NCBI RefSeq assembly: GCF_016801865.2
Contig: NC_068938.1
Span: 71,742,521 to 71,806,520 of the forward strand
Direction: 5' to 3'
DNA from: Culex pipiens pallens
Taxonomy: Eukaryota > Arthropoda > Insecta > Diptera > Culicidae
Length of the DNA: 64,000 bases
Positions 23,362-34,942 of the stretch are shown one piece after another (positions within the stretch are counted from its first letter, which is position 1; each line of letters starts with the position of its first letter). The position numbers and the translations under genes were made by a program. The notes below the pieces were generated by a model. That model was given only the letters and a program-made list of their open reading frames with translations. It searched no databases and was not told where the DNA came from.

Positions 23362-24629
23362 ACAAAACACTTCTTGAACTGATTGTTTTGTCATGAAGTG
23401 TTTAGTAAATTCACCGTTCAAATCAAAAAAATACTGAAAAATGTTACTTTTCGATAATAGTGTTGAAAAGTTCCATACTGGTAATGAAAGGTATTAATTT
23501 TCCATTCAGTTATTTTTGGTAGGGAAAAGTAGGCCGTTTCATTTCTTCAGAAGGACAGGAATAGTTGATAGTTTCACAGCGGAATAAAAATAAATTAATT
23601 TATTTGGAATAAAAATCAAAACAATCTTATGGAAAGTTATCTGAACGTACATGTAAACGCAACTTAACAAAACATATTTTAAATTTTAAAATTACAAAAA
23701 ACATGTGCATAAACTCAACAAACAAAAGTCTAAATTTAAAAAAATATTGGTTTAAGAGTTACTGCATTTATCCTCTACATTTTTGTATGATGATTCTGAA
23801 AATATTTACTTAATAAATACATTTCTGAATCTTATTTGCTTCATCGTAACAATTTAGTTTTTTTCAAGTAAAAACATATACAATTTATTAAAACCTATAC
23901 AAAAGGGCATTGTGGTTTAAATATTTGTTGAATGTTTTAATTTTTAAGCAGTCATTTAAGAAAAAATGCTTGATTCCCTAATCTTTATGCAGCAATTCCC
24001 CACGAAAAAAAGTTATCCGATCGGGTTCAAAATCGACCCGTATTTTTTTTATCTGTCGCTAAGGGTGACCTAGCCCGTCTTAGGGTAGTTCGAAATATGG
24101 CCTTTTACGCAAAAACCACATTTTTCAAAAAAAAAACACATAACTTCGCGCAATTTCAACTGATTTCGGCTTATATATTATTGGATACCTTGGAAAATTA
24201 TACGTAATAATCAAAAAATGTGAGCTTTTATTAACAGGATTCAAGACAGGACAGGTTAACTGTTAAATTAAATTATTTTCTGTGTCAAATTTGGGCCATC
24301 AAAATTGAGGACTCAACAGTCTTTCTTGCATATTACGGGCTTGTTTTTTGGATACGCAACATATGTTTTATTATGTTTAAAATTCGTAAAGAATCACATA
24401 AATCATGCCCAAGTTAATTATGCACGTAATTCAAGTGAAATCAGTCGTTCTAATGTTGATTTGTGGCTTAAAACATCACAATGATTTTGCATGTTTGCCG
24501 AGTTTGTGCGGCTGAACTGTACAAGCTGGGGCTGAACCGTACGTCAAAAACGTTCACCACGTGCTTCGAGATTTCAACCAATCAGAAGGTAGGCCGAAAA
24601 TATGCACAAAGAAGGGGCGTATGCTAGGA
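23362..24629. other. AT-rich non-coding DNA
   Basis: 23362-23590 still shows weak similarity to the preceding MITE ('aaaagtaggccgtttca'). The block at 24000-24060 resembles the 1393-1712 foldback. The rest has no supported feature. Confidence 0.35.
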
Positions 24630-25557
24630 GGGTCATTCTCTACCAACTCACACGAAATCGGGAAAAGTTGCCCCGACCCCTCTTCGATTTGCGTGAAACT
24701 TTGTCCTAAGGGGTAACTTTTGTCCCTGATCACGAATCCGAGGTCCGTTTTTTGATATCTTGTGACGGAGGGGCGGTACGACCCCTTCCATTTTTGAACA
24801 TGCGAAAAAAGAGATGTTTTTCAATGATTTGCAGCCTGAAACGGTGATGAGATAGAAATTTGGTGTCAAAGGGACTTTTATGTAAAATTAGACGCCCGAT
24901 TTAATGGCGTACTCAGAATTCCGAAAAAACGTATTTTTCATCGAAAAAAACACTCAAAAAGTTTTAAAAATTCTCCCATTTTCCGTTACTCGACTGTAAA
25001 AATTTTTGGAACATGTCATTTTAAGGGAAATTTAATGTACTTTTCGACACTCTAAAAAGTTACCCTGCAAAGTTAGAAAAAACACGAAATTTTAAAATGA
25101 AAAATTTTGTTCTAAATGAAAAAATGACCCTTCTGGGTCAATGTAGATTCGAAAAGTACAGTAAATTTCCCTTAAAGTGACATGTTCCAAAAATTTTTAC
25201 AGTCGAGTAACGGAAAATGGGAGAATTTTTAAGACTTTTTGAGTGTTTTTTTCGATGAAAAATACGTTTTTTCGAAATTCTGAGTACGCCATCAAATCGT
25301 GCGTCTAATTTTACATAAAAGTCCCTTTGACATCAAATTTCTATCTCATCACCGTTTCAGGCTGCAAATTATTGAAAAACACCTCTTTTTTCGCATGTTC
25401 AAAAATGGAAGGGGTCGTACCGCCCCTCCGTCACAAGATATCAAAAAACGGACCTCGGATTCGTGATCAGGGACAAAAGTTACCCCTTTGGACAAAGTTT
25501 CACGCAAATCGAAGAGGGGTCGGGGCAACTGCTGTGTGAGTTGGCGGAGAATTACCC
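24630..25557. mobile_element. Foldback element, GGGTCATTCTCC family, copy C
   Basis: This is the best-preserved copy. GGGTCATTCTCTACCAACTC and its inverse lie at the two ends, with the 4-bp duplication agga (24626-24629, 25558-25561). The two arms are homologous almost along the whole length, meeting near 25085, so the element is essentially one ~460-bp inverted repeat. No transposase frame was found. The 70- and 73-codon frames on opposite strands are the same sequence read from each arm. Confidence 0.9.
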
Positions 25558-25756
25558 AGGAGCAATATCCCCAAAATAGGGACAAAAAATGTTTTAGTTT
25601 CTCGGGCTCACATAGAAATATAAGGTATTTTCGTCAAAAATGTGTTTAAGTAAGAGCATAAGCATTAAAACCCAACTTATTCATGTAATACAAGCAAGGC
25701 TGTCTATAGAATCCTTTGAGAATACACAAAATAGGGACAAATACCCTATATGCATG

Positions 25757-27356
25757 CACGGCGTGTTTTCTAGAACAACCTTATCAGGAAAAAATAGTCA
25801 TCGCTACTTTCAAATGTGTCTTATAGGAAATTTTCTCAGCTTTCCAATGCTTCTAAGAGCGAAATGTTTCATCGGGAAATTTCTGAGATATCTCTATTTT
25901 AAGTTTTTTCTTTTAAAATCCTTGATTATTAATTGGACACTTTTGAATAACAGTCCAGGAAACTTGTCAAATGATGTGTTTCATGTGTATTTTACTGACC
26001 AAAATGTGCAAAATAAGACAAGAAACAACTTTGTAGAAGGTTGCAAACCGCTAAACATTTTGAAAATTAAGTTTTAACCGAATTTTTGGATATGTGGGAT
26101 TTATTCAAATATTAAAATAATAAAATCGTATTGAAATATTATTTTTAAAAGAACAAATAGATTATTACATAATTGATGTGTACAAATAACACCGGTCTGC
26201 TCTGATCCAGCTTGGAATTAGCTGATACAACCGAAATTTCTACAGGTTTGAGATTGATAGGGTATTACAAGATTTTTATGAATAAATATAATATTTCCTT
26301 AATCAAACACTAAACAGTTGCATGGATACAAAACATGTTTAATACTAGAAATTAAACTGCAAATTACTGTTGCGAGCTCTTTAGGAGAAATACTTTCCAT
26401 TAGTATGAAATGATTTTTTTTAGTTTTTTTGTATTAATTGATTAAATGATTAGCAATATTTTAGAAGTTTATAAGACTCTCATCTTCAATCTCATCTATA
26501 AAAAAATATATATATTTCTTGATTTTTTTTTCAAATAGTTTGATAAGAAAGTTTCTGTTTGTTTTTTTTTTGTTAAAATATTATTTAATTTTTGTTCAAA
26601 CAAAAAAAAAATGTTTGTGACGGTGTTTTCAGCATTCTGAATTGGAAGACTCGAGTTTAAGTGCTACTTTTAAGTGCATTTTCAACAGAAAACATTTTAT
26701 GCCATTTAATTTTTATTTTATACTGATGAAAATATGACTTATGAAACTTGCTACAGTAATATGTAGTATATTTTCGATTTCAAATCATATTTGTATTAAT
26801 GTTCAAGGTTAATGTTTGCTTAAGAAAATATCAAATGTATTCATTAAAATTAAATAATACCATTAACAATCACAAAACTGCCATAGTTTCGGTTGAACAA
26901 GCTAAATCAGAGTAGACACGTGTTATTTGTACACAAAAAATATGTAATTATCAAATAATTCTTGTACAAAATATATTTTTACACTGTTTTATGGTTTTAA
27001 TTTCTGGGTAAATCCCATATATTCAAAAACTTAGACAAAACATGATTTGCAAAATGTTTGGCGGTTTGCAACCTTCTACAAAGTTTTTTTTTGTCTTATT
27101 CTGCACATTTTGATGAGTAAAAGACACATGAAACACATCATTTGACAAGTTTCCTGGACTGTTATTTAAAAGTTTCCAATAAATAATAAAGGAATTTAAA
27201 ACCAAAAACAATAAAATAGAGATATCTCAGGAATTTCCCGATGAAACATTTCGCTCTTAGAAGCATTGGAAAGCTGAGAAAATTTCCTATAAGACACATT
27301 TGAAAGTAGCGATGACTATTTTTTCCTGATAAGGTTGTTCTAGAAAACACGCCGTG
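25757..27356. mobile_element. Near-palindromic element, CACGGCGTG ends, 5-bp duplication
   Basis: The ends are CACGGCGTGTTTTCTAGAAC and its inverse. Both flanks carry gcatg (25752-25756, 27357-27361). Arms of about 350 bp are highly similar, and weaker inverted homology continues inward ('tgtacaaataacac' against 'gtgttatttgtaca'), so almost the entire 1.6 kb is palindromic. Ends starting CAC with a 5-bp duplication recall Transib elements, but there is no coding region to confirm that. The 145-codon frame at 25640-26077 and the minus-strand frames at 27023-27392 are the same arm. Confidence 0.85.
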
Positions 27357-27361
27357 GCATG

Positions 27362-28680
27362 TAAATTTCAACACCCAAGAGCACCGTATCAAATACCGAC
27401 TAGGATTATATTTGGCACACTTGATTTAAGCCTTAGTTTGATTTGAATTTGAAAATGAAAGCTAATGCAAATAAAAAAAAATATCTTTCCTCAAACAAAT
27501 CCTCCACCAAGTTAGCCCTGCTTCCAAAGTAATTCTCCAACTCAAAATTGCACGAAAACTACCATTCTTTTCACTTCAAGTTGTTCGTTACAACATTCCC
27601 GGACGGATTTTTCTGAGCAAAGTTAAAAAGAAACGACCAACATTCATAAGGAGAAAGCAAAACTTGACCACACCGGGCAAAGTAAGGGGGAAGGCACTTG
27701 CAAGAAGGAAGCGTTCCACAGTTTCCAATTGAAGATGGAAAAAAAATGCTACATTAACGAGAAAGAAATCAAGGAAAAAACCAAACCCATCTCGAAGCAA
27801 GTAGTGAAAAGGGACCGGACAGGAAAAAGTGTGGAAATGAAATAATATTATGGCGAAAAGCGAGGGATTACTTTTCTCACTTGGAGTCGTCTCTGCACCA
27901 GGAAAAGGAAGAACTTAAAGTGTGATGGAAGGTGGGGGAGGGGTGGTAATTCGCTTCCGTGATGGCGCTCGTGTGTTCCAGTCAACTTGTGTTCTCCAGA
28001 TTTGCTACCAAGATTGCTTCATCGAGGAACTTCAAGGAGTGAAAGGGTTGGAGAGTTGAGTGCAGGGGTCACTTCAATCCAAGGGAAAAGAAAAGGGGTT
28101 CTGTCTATTTAACTAGCCAGGAAATGAATGGGTGAATCAAGTGCAGCACACTGCTAATACTGATTGAATCGTTTTGATTGATCGGGACTCGTGGAAGGGA
28201 AAAGGTGGGTTGAGGGTGGAGTTAAGGCGAGGAAAGTAATTTACCGGTTCTTTGAACAGGGTACAAAAGCAAGTTAGTTTCATTGAATCAAAATGAGTTG
28301 AATGTTCTGTATTCAATTGTTTTGAATTGACTGTTTGCTCCTGCTTATATATCTAATTGCTGAAATATTGTTCTCTATTGAAATAGAGCCAATTTAGCAA
28401 AACTAAGTTGGATTGCGACCTGATGGCAAACTATAAAGCATATTGTTTGCAAATCAGAACAAACCTCATCGGAGACTCATTTCATTGATTATTAAAACAA
28501 GGGTGTGTTTATCTAATCGATTATTTCACAAGATTTAATTTATTTGTATCCAACTTGAAATATTTCTATGAAATTTATATGATAGACAAAAATCACACCA
28601 AATCAACAGATTTTTTTTTTTTTGAAAATTGTGCTAAAATTTGTTAAGAAAACTAATACACTCAAAAAGGTTGTATTTTC
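27362..28680. other. Probable single-copy non-coding DNA
   Basis: 27480-28300 is GC-richer than its surroundings, without repeat structure or a recognisable coding frame. It is a candidate for host intronic or intergenic sequence. 28300-28680 is AT-rich. Confidence 0.4.
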
Positions 28681-29549
28681 CAGGGCTGCGGAGTCGGGTC
28701 ATATTTCAAGCGACTCCGACTCCGACTCCGGCTTTCTGAGTTAAGCCAACTCCGACTCCGACTCTGGCTCCGGCTATCCACAAATTGTTGACTCCGGCTC
28801 CGACTCCGGCCTACCAACTCTAGCCGACTCCGACACCGACTCCAGCTTTCCAAAATTTGTTGACTCCGGCTCCGACTCCGACTCCAACACCTAATCTGTA
28901 TTTTAAATATTTAAAAACGCATTTTCAGCACAGTTTTCTTAATAAATTTGAATTTTGTTGCTTGAAAAATTTTAACATTTTATTTAACTACTTAAAGTTT
29001 ACATTATTTTTTTAAGTTAATAAGCTACCTACATTAACTTTCAATTGTTTTTTTTTCAGCAAGTTTTCATTTACTGAAAATTTCAGTAGTGCAGATATCA
29101 GTAAATTTAACTTAATTCAATCATGAGAAATTGGTGTGCAGTAACTATCAAAGATACCCTGGTTTTGAAATAAACTTTTTTCATAGTAACTATTTTTTAA
29201 AACTTTTTTGGATTTATTTATGACGACGTACATTTGTGATCCATCCCAGTACACACTGAAATTATTTAAGGATCAACACTTTAAAAGTTTTGTAGAGAAA
29301 TTGTAAACATTGGGGTAATCGATACATCTAATAAATTCAATGACTCGTACAGTCATGCCTCGGTTTAGCACCGCATATGAGGGATGCAAAACCGAGTCGT
29401 GCATAACCGAGGCACAGAGCTTATGGGATATTGGCTATATGGGAGACATTGGCTTTAATCGTATGAAAAATCATGCAAACATAAAAAAATATAGTGTTTT
29501 GAAATCGGGATGATGTCAGCTATCCATTAGAATTATTATTTCATGAAAA

Positions 29550-30941
29550 TTTTCACAAAAATACGTATTTTCCAGTATTTCGATAATGCATTTTTTTTTC
29601 TATAAAGAAATCAAAAATATATTGTTATTGCAATATGGGTATCTAATGATCAGGTTTTTTCATACGTTTTGGATGTAATAACAACATTTTTTGAAAATAC
29701 TCAAAATTTTCACAAAACTACGTCTTTTAAAAAAAAACTCCAAATTTCAATTTTTAAATATGGGTATCAAACGATCGGGATTTTTTCATACATTTCGAAT
29801 GTAATAACAATATTTTTAGAAAATACTCAACATTTTCACAAAACTACGTATTTTAAAATAAAATACTCAAAATTTCCGTTTTTACAATGTGGGTATCGAA
29901 CGATCGGGATTTTTTCATACATTCCGAATGTAATAACAATATTTTTTGAAAATACTCCAATTTTTTACAAAACTATGTATTTCCGAAAAAATACTCAAAA
30001 TTTTCGTTTTTAACAATGTTGGTATTAAACGATCGAGACTTTTTCATACAATTCGAATGTAATAACAATTTTGTTGAAAATACTCCAATTTTTCACAAAA
30101 CTACGTTTTTTCGAAAAAAATACTCAAAATTTTCGTTCTACGATGTGGGTGTCGAACAATCAGGATTTTTCATATGTTTCGAATGTAATAACAATATTTT
30201 TTGAAAATACTCAAAATATTCACAAAACTACGTATTTTCGAAAAAAAATACTAAACATTTTCGTTTTTACAACCCACGTATCAAACGATCGGGATTTTTT
30301 CATGCATTTCGAAAGGTATTAAAAAAATGAAAATACTCAAAATTTTCACAAAACGAAGTATTTTTGAAAAAAATGGTTTGATTATTTGACACCCATATTG
30401 TAAAAACAGAAATTTTGAAAAGTTTACAAAAAAACTTAGTTTTATGAAAATTTTGAGTATTTTCCAAAAAAATATTGTTATTACATTCGAAATGCTAAAA
30501 AAAATCCCGATCGTTTGATACCCAAATTGTAAAAACGGAAATTTTGAGTATTTTATTCGAAAATACGTAGTTTTGTGAAAAATCAGAGTATTTTCTAAAA
30601 ATGTTTTTATTACATTCGAAATATATGAAAAAATCCCGATCTTTTTATACCCATATTGTAAAAATTGAAATTTTGAGTATTTTATTCGAAAATACGTAGT
30701 TTTGTGAAAATTTTGAGTATTTTCTAAAAATGTTGTTATTACATTCGAAATGTATGACAAAATCCCGATCGTTTGATACCCATATTGTAAAAATTGAAAT
30801 TTTGAGTAGTTTTTCGAAAAAAACGTAGTTTTGTGAAAATTTGGAGTATTTCCTAAAAATTTTGATATTATATCCGAAATGTATGAAAAAACTGATCATT
30901 TGATACCCATATTCCAAAAACAATATATTTTTGAATTCTTT
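29550..30941. repeat. Head-to-head ~127-bp minisatellite
   Basis: Units begin with 'tgggtatcaaacgatcggga' and contain 'cacaaaactacgtatttt'. Starts lie near 29635, 29760, 29890, 30018, 30147 and 30275, after which the same unit runs in the opposite orientation to about 30940. The frames of 114, 159 and 232 codons over this stretch are repeat artefacts (periodic F/K/N-rich peptides). Confidence 0.85.
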
Positions 30942-31495
30942 AGAGAAAAAAAAAGCTCTGCCGTGTGCGTGCGTACTAACGCGGTGTTGTACTTCGGCCG
31001 GTCCGTCGAATTTACTCGCGAATCCGTGGTTATCCGGTTTACCGCGACGTGAAGTTCCCGTCAGCAGGTGTTGGAACCTATAGTGAAGCGGTGCAAAACA
31101 AAATCCGCGTCCAGCGATCGCGAAATCGCCAATATTTCGCACGAAAAATTGGTCGATCTTGCGGTTCAGATCTGGCCAAACAAGTGAACAATAAAGTGCT
31201 CCCCGGCAACAAGAAGCTCGTCGTCGTCGTCGTCGTCTTCGTTCCTTCGCATCGCGGTAGTGTTGTGTGATCGTACCGTCGTCGTCACGAACGGTCTGCG
31301 TGTGGTGTTGCTTGGAAGTGTGGAAGAGTTTTGGAAGGCGCACAGTGGGTCGGAGTGAAATAGTAGTGCGACAAAAAAATCGGCAAAAAGTTTTTTATTG
31401 TAAAAATTAAAAAGAAAATTAAAGGGAAAGTGAACGCAAGTGACCGTTGCGTACGTGCACCAAAGCCCCCCCCCCCCCCTCCGCATCCTGTTTTT

Positions 31496-31817
31496 GGGCG
31501 GCTGTACCCCAGGTTAGGGGCGGCCCAAAACAACGTGGGGTTTCGACTCCCTTTCCCCGTGAGCGGCTGTTCCCAGGTTAGGGGCGGCTCTGAAGAGGTG
31601 AGCGAACCCCCCCCCCCCATTTCGAGCGTCTGTTCCCCAGGTTAGGGGCGGCTCGAAGAAACTGGTGTCTGGCTCCATAGTCGAGGTAAGCGTCTGTTCT
31701 CCATGTTAGGGGCGGCTTACAGCGGATAGAGTTCAGACCCCCCCCCCCCTCGAGCGGCTGTTCCCCAGGTTAGGGGCGGCTCGAAACAGCGTCTGTTCCC
31801 CAGGTTAGGGGCGGCTG
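31496..31817 (+). repeat. Six-copy stem-loop motif in the LINE 5' leader
   Basis: Copies lie at 31496-31526, 31561-31590, 31623-31655, 31686-31720, 31751-31783 and 31787-31817. The core is GTTCCCCAGGTTAGGGGCGG. CCCC pairs with GGGG across an AGGTTA loop. The bases outside the core pair with each other in every copy although their sequence changes: TTTTGGGC/GCCCAAAA, GAGC/GCTC, TTCGAGC/GCTCGAA, GTAAGC/GCTTAC, TCGAGC/GCTCGA and CAGC/GCTG. Three of the intervals between copies contain runs of about 10-13 C. The pattern suggests a selected RNA fold in the leader of the retrotransposon transcript. Confidence 0.85.
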
Positions 31818-31894
31818 ATTAACAGTCCCAGTGCCAGGGTGGGACTCTAAACAGTCCTGGTACGACGGTCCTCCGGCGAGACAGGGGGTTGGTG

Positions 31895-34800
31895 ATGGCT
31901 ACACGCACCCGCCGTAAAACAGTAGTGCAGAGAGCTCCAGATGCGAGCCGATCCAATCGCCGACCCGATTTTCGGGGATCCAGGGATTGGAAACTCGGGA
32001 CGTGGAACTGCAGGTCTCTCAACTTCGATGGGAGCGACCGCATTCTTTCCAACGAATTGCGGGTCCGCGGTCTCGAAGTCGTGGCGCTGCAGGAGGTGTG
32101 CTGGACGGGGAAGGACCACCGGGAGTACGGTGACTACACTATGTATTGGAGCGGCGGCAATACACACGAGCTGGGGACAGCTTTTATAGTGTTGGGCGAA
32201 ATGTCGAAGCGCGTGATTGGTTGGTGGCCAGTCAACGACAGAATGTGCCGGTTGAGAATCAAGGGCCGATTCTTCAACCTGAGCATCATCAACGTGCACA
32301 GCCCGCACATGGGAAGCGACGCCGATGACAAGGACGCTTTCTACGAGCTTCTTGACCGCGAGTACAGGAAGTGTCCAAAACACGACGTCAAGATTGTCAT
32401 CGGCGACTTAAACGCTCAAGTCGGCCAGGAGGAGGAGTTTAGACCGGTTATTGGGAGGTTCAGCGCTCACCAGCAGACGAACGAGAACGGCCTACGACTC
32501 ATCGATTTCGCTACCTCCCGAAACATGGCCATACGTAGTACCTTCTTCCAGCACACCTCCCTATACAAGTACACCTGGAGATCACCAAACGACACGGAGA
32601 CGCAAATCGACCATGTTCTCATTGATGGTCGGCACTTCTCGGACATAATCGACGTCAGAACCTACCGTGGCGCGGACATCGACTCGGACCACTACCTGGT
32701 GGTGGCAAAGCTGCGCCAACGCCTGTCCGAGGTCAACAAGATCCGGTACCGTCGCCCGCAGCGGTATAACCTGGAGCGACTCAAGGACCATGAGGTCGCT
32801 ACCCAGTACGCGCGGGAACTCGAAGCTGCGTTGCCTGACGAGGGTGAGCTTGCCGAAGCCCCTCTGGAGGCCTGCTGGAGCCATATGGAAGCAGCCATCA
32901 ACGCAGCGGCATCGAGCGCCATCGGGTACGTGGACCGAGTTCGACGGAACGGCTGGTTCGACGAGGAATGTCAGGCGATTTGGGACGAGAAGAAAGCAGC
33001 GCGGGACAAGTGGCTGCTGCACAACACCCGTGGGAACAAGGAGTCGTACAAACAGTTGCGAAGACAGCAAACCCATCTCTTTCGGGACAAGAAGCGCCGC
33101 CTGGAAGAGTTGGAGTGCCAGGACATGGAACAGCTGTATCGCTCCAACGAAACGCGAAAGTTCTACAAGAAACTCAGTCAATCCCGGAAAGGCTTCATGC
33201 CGCGGGCCGAAATGTGCCGGGATAAGGACGGGGGAATCTTGACGGACGAGCGTGAGGTGATCGAAAGGTGGAAGCAGCACTTCGACGAGCACCTGAACGG
33301 CCCAGAGGCGGAGTACCAGGGCGACGGGGGAAACGACGTCAGCGGTATGGTGGACGGCGAGGACGAGCCAGCACCCACGATGAGGGAAGTTAAGGATGCC
33401 ATCAAGAAGCTGAAGAACAACAAAGCAGCGGGTAAGGATGGTATCGGTGCTGAACTCATCAAGATGGGCCCGGACAAGCTGGCAGCCTGTCTACACCGGC
33501 TGATAGTCAAGGTCTGGGACACAGAACAGCTACCGGAGGAGTGGAAAGAGGGAGTAATATGCCCGATCTACAAGAAGGGGGACAAGTTGGAATGTGAGAA
33601 CTATCGAGCCATCACTATTCTCAACGCGGCCTACAAAGTGCTGTCTCAGATCATCTTCTGTCGTCTGTCGGAGCGAGCAAAGGATTTCGTTGGGCCGTAC
33701 CAAGCCGGTTTTGTGGAGGGGAAATCGACGACGGACCAAATCTTTTTGCTACGCCAAATCCTCCAAAAATGTCGCGAATACCAGATCCCGACGCACCACC
33801 TGTTCATCGATTTCAAAGCCGCGTACGACTCGGTCGATCGCGAAGAGCTATGGAAGATCATGTACGAGAACGGCTTTCCCGGGAAGCTGATCAGACTAGT
33901 GAAATCAACGATGGACGGGGCGCGGTGCAGCGTGAAGATTTCGGGTGCGATGTCCGACCCGATCGAATCGCGCAAGGGACTGCGACAAGGCGACGGTATC
34001 TCCGGCCTCTGTTTCAACATTGGGCTTGAAGGTGTTATGAGGCGAGCGGGCTTCAACATGCGGGGCACGATTATCAACCGATCCAGCCAGTTCATCTGCT
34101 ATGCCGACGACATGGACATTGTCGGCAGAACTTTCGAGGAGGTGGCCAGGCGGTACACCGAATTGAAGCGGGAAGCGGATAAGGTTGGATTGAAGGTGAA
34201 TGTTGCGAAGACGAAGTATCTGCTGGCAGGAGGAACCGAGTCCCTTAGGACTCGCATAGGACCGAGCGTGACGATCGACGGCGACGAGTTCGAGGTTGTG
34301 GAGGAGTTTGTGTACCTCGGATCGTTGGTTACGTCGGACAACAACTGCAGCAGAGAAATTCGGAGGCGCATCATCACCGGTAGTCGTGCCTACTACGGAC
34401 TCCACAAGACCTTACGGTCTGGTCACCTTTCCCGGCGTACAAAGTGTACCATGTACGAAACGCTGATAAGACCCGTCGTCCTCTACGGGCACGAGACGTG
34501 GACGATGCTCGAGGAGGACCTGCAAGCGCTTGAAGTTTTCGAGCGACGAGTGCTTAGGACGATCTTTGGCGGCGTGCGTGAGAACACCGTATGGAGGAGA
34601 AGGATGAACCACGAGCTGGCGCAACTCTACGGCAAGCCAAGTATTCGGAAGGTCGCCAAGGCTGGCCGAATCCGGTGGGCCGGACACGTCGCAAGAATGC
34701 CGGACGCGCTGGATGCGCGCCAACCGAACCAGACTATCAATCCGGTGAAGTTGGTGTTTAATTCGGAGCCGGCTGGAACGCGGCGGAGGGGGGCGCAACG

Positions 34801-34942
34801 TGCACGGTGGTTGAACCAAGTGGAGGAAGATCTGGAAAGTGTGGGAGTTCCGCAGCGGAATTGGAGAGTAGCAGCCCAGGACCGAGTCCAGTGGCAGCGC
34901 ATCTGGAGACAGCTCATGACCCGGAGGTTGTACGAGCAGTAA
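31895..34942 (+). CDS. Retrotransposon endonuclease/reverse transcriptase polyprotein
   Basis: The 1015-codon protein nicks target DNA and reverse-transcribes the element's RNA. I start it at the ATG at 31895; two upstream in-frame codons (TTG, GTG) are not ATG. An AP-endonuclease-type (exonuclease-endonuclease-phosphatase) domain occupies roughly residues 35-275, with E67 in LQE, the GDLNA motif with D171, and SDH at 264-266. The reverse transcriptase domain follows at roughly 490-780, with KAAGKDGI, QAGF, FKAAYDSVD with D639, RQGDGIS, and the catalytic YADD at 736-739. The C-terminal third has the RWAGHVARM and RARWLNQVEEDL motifs common in related insect elements. All catalytic motifs are present and there is no internal stop, so the frame may be functional. 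Hits of this type are often mis-annotated in insects as craniofacial development protein 2. Codon use is far more GC-rich than the flanks. Confidence 0.95.
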   Translation: MATRTRRKTVVQRAPDASRSNRRPDFRGSRDWKLGTWNCRSLNFDGSDRILSNELRVRGLEVVALQEVCWTGKDHREYGDYTMYWSGGNTHELGTAFIVLGEMSKRVIGWWPVNDRMCRLRIKGRFFNLSIINVHSPHMGSDADDKDAFYELLDREYRKCPKHDVKIVIGDLNAQVGQEEEFRPVIGRFSAHQQTNENGLRLIDFATSRNMAIRSTFFQHTSLYKYTWRSPNDTETQIDHVLIDGRHFSDIIDVRTYRGADIDSDHYLVVAKLRQRLSEVNKIRYRRPQRYNLERLKDHEVATQYARELEAALPDEGELAEAPLEACWSHMEAAINAAASSAIGYVDRVRRNGWFDEECQAIWDEKKAARDKWLLHNTRGNKESYKQLRRQQTHLFRDKKRRLEELECQDMEQLYRSNETRKFYKKLSQSRKGFMPRAEMCRDKDGGILTDEREVIERWKQHFDEHLNGPEAEYQGDGGNDVSGMVDGEDEPAPTMREVKDAIKKLKNNKAAGKDGIGAELIKMGPDKLAACLHRLIVKVWDTEQLPEEWKEGVICPIYKKGDKLECENYRAITILNAAYKVLSQIIFCRLSERAKDFVGPYQAGFVEGKSTTDQIFLLRQILQKCREYQIPTHHLFIDFKAAYDSVDREELWKIMYENGFPGKLIRLVKSTMDGARCSVKISGAMSDPIESRKGLRQGDGISGLCFNIGLEGVMRRAGFNMRGTIINRSSQFICYADDMDIVGRTFEEVARRYTELKREADKVGLKVNVAKTKYLLAGGTESLRTRIGPSVTIDGDEFEVVEEFVYLGSLVTSDNNCSREIRRRIITGSRAYYGLHKTLRSGHLSRRTKCTMYETLIRPVVLYGHETWTMLEEDLQALEVFERRVLRTIFGGVRENTVWRRRMNHELAQLYGKPSIRKVAKAGRIRWAGHVARMPDALDARQPNQTINPVKLVFNSEPAGTRRRGAQRARWLNQVEEDLESVGVPQRNWRVAAQDRVQWQRIWRQLMTRRLYEQ

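Noticed and set aside
29669..30760. Frames of 114, 159 and 83 codons with repeated F/K/N-rich segments
   Set aside because: The peptide repeat follows the ~127-bp DNA unit and occurs on both strands. It is a minisatellite artefact.
31470..31751. Poly(C) runs as possible sequencing error
   Set aside because: Three runs occur in the same relation to the stem-loop units, so they are probably real, although their exact length is unreliable.
31889..31894. TTG or GTG as the start of the LINE frame
   Set aside because: An ATG follows in frame at 31895, and nuclear genes normally use ATG.
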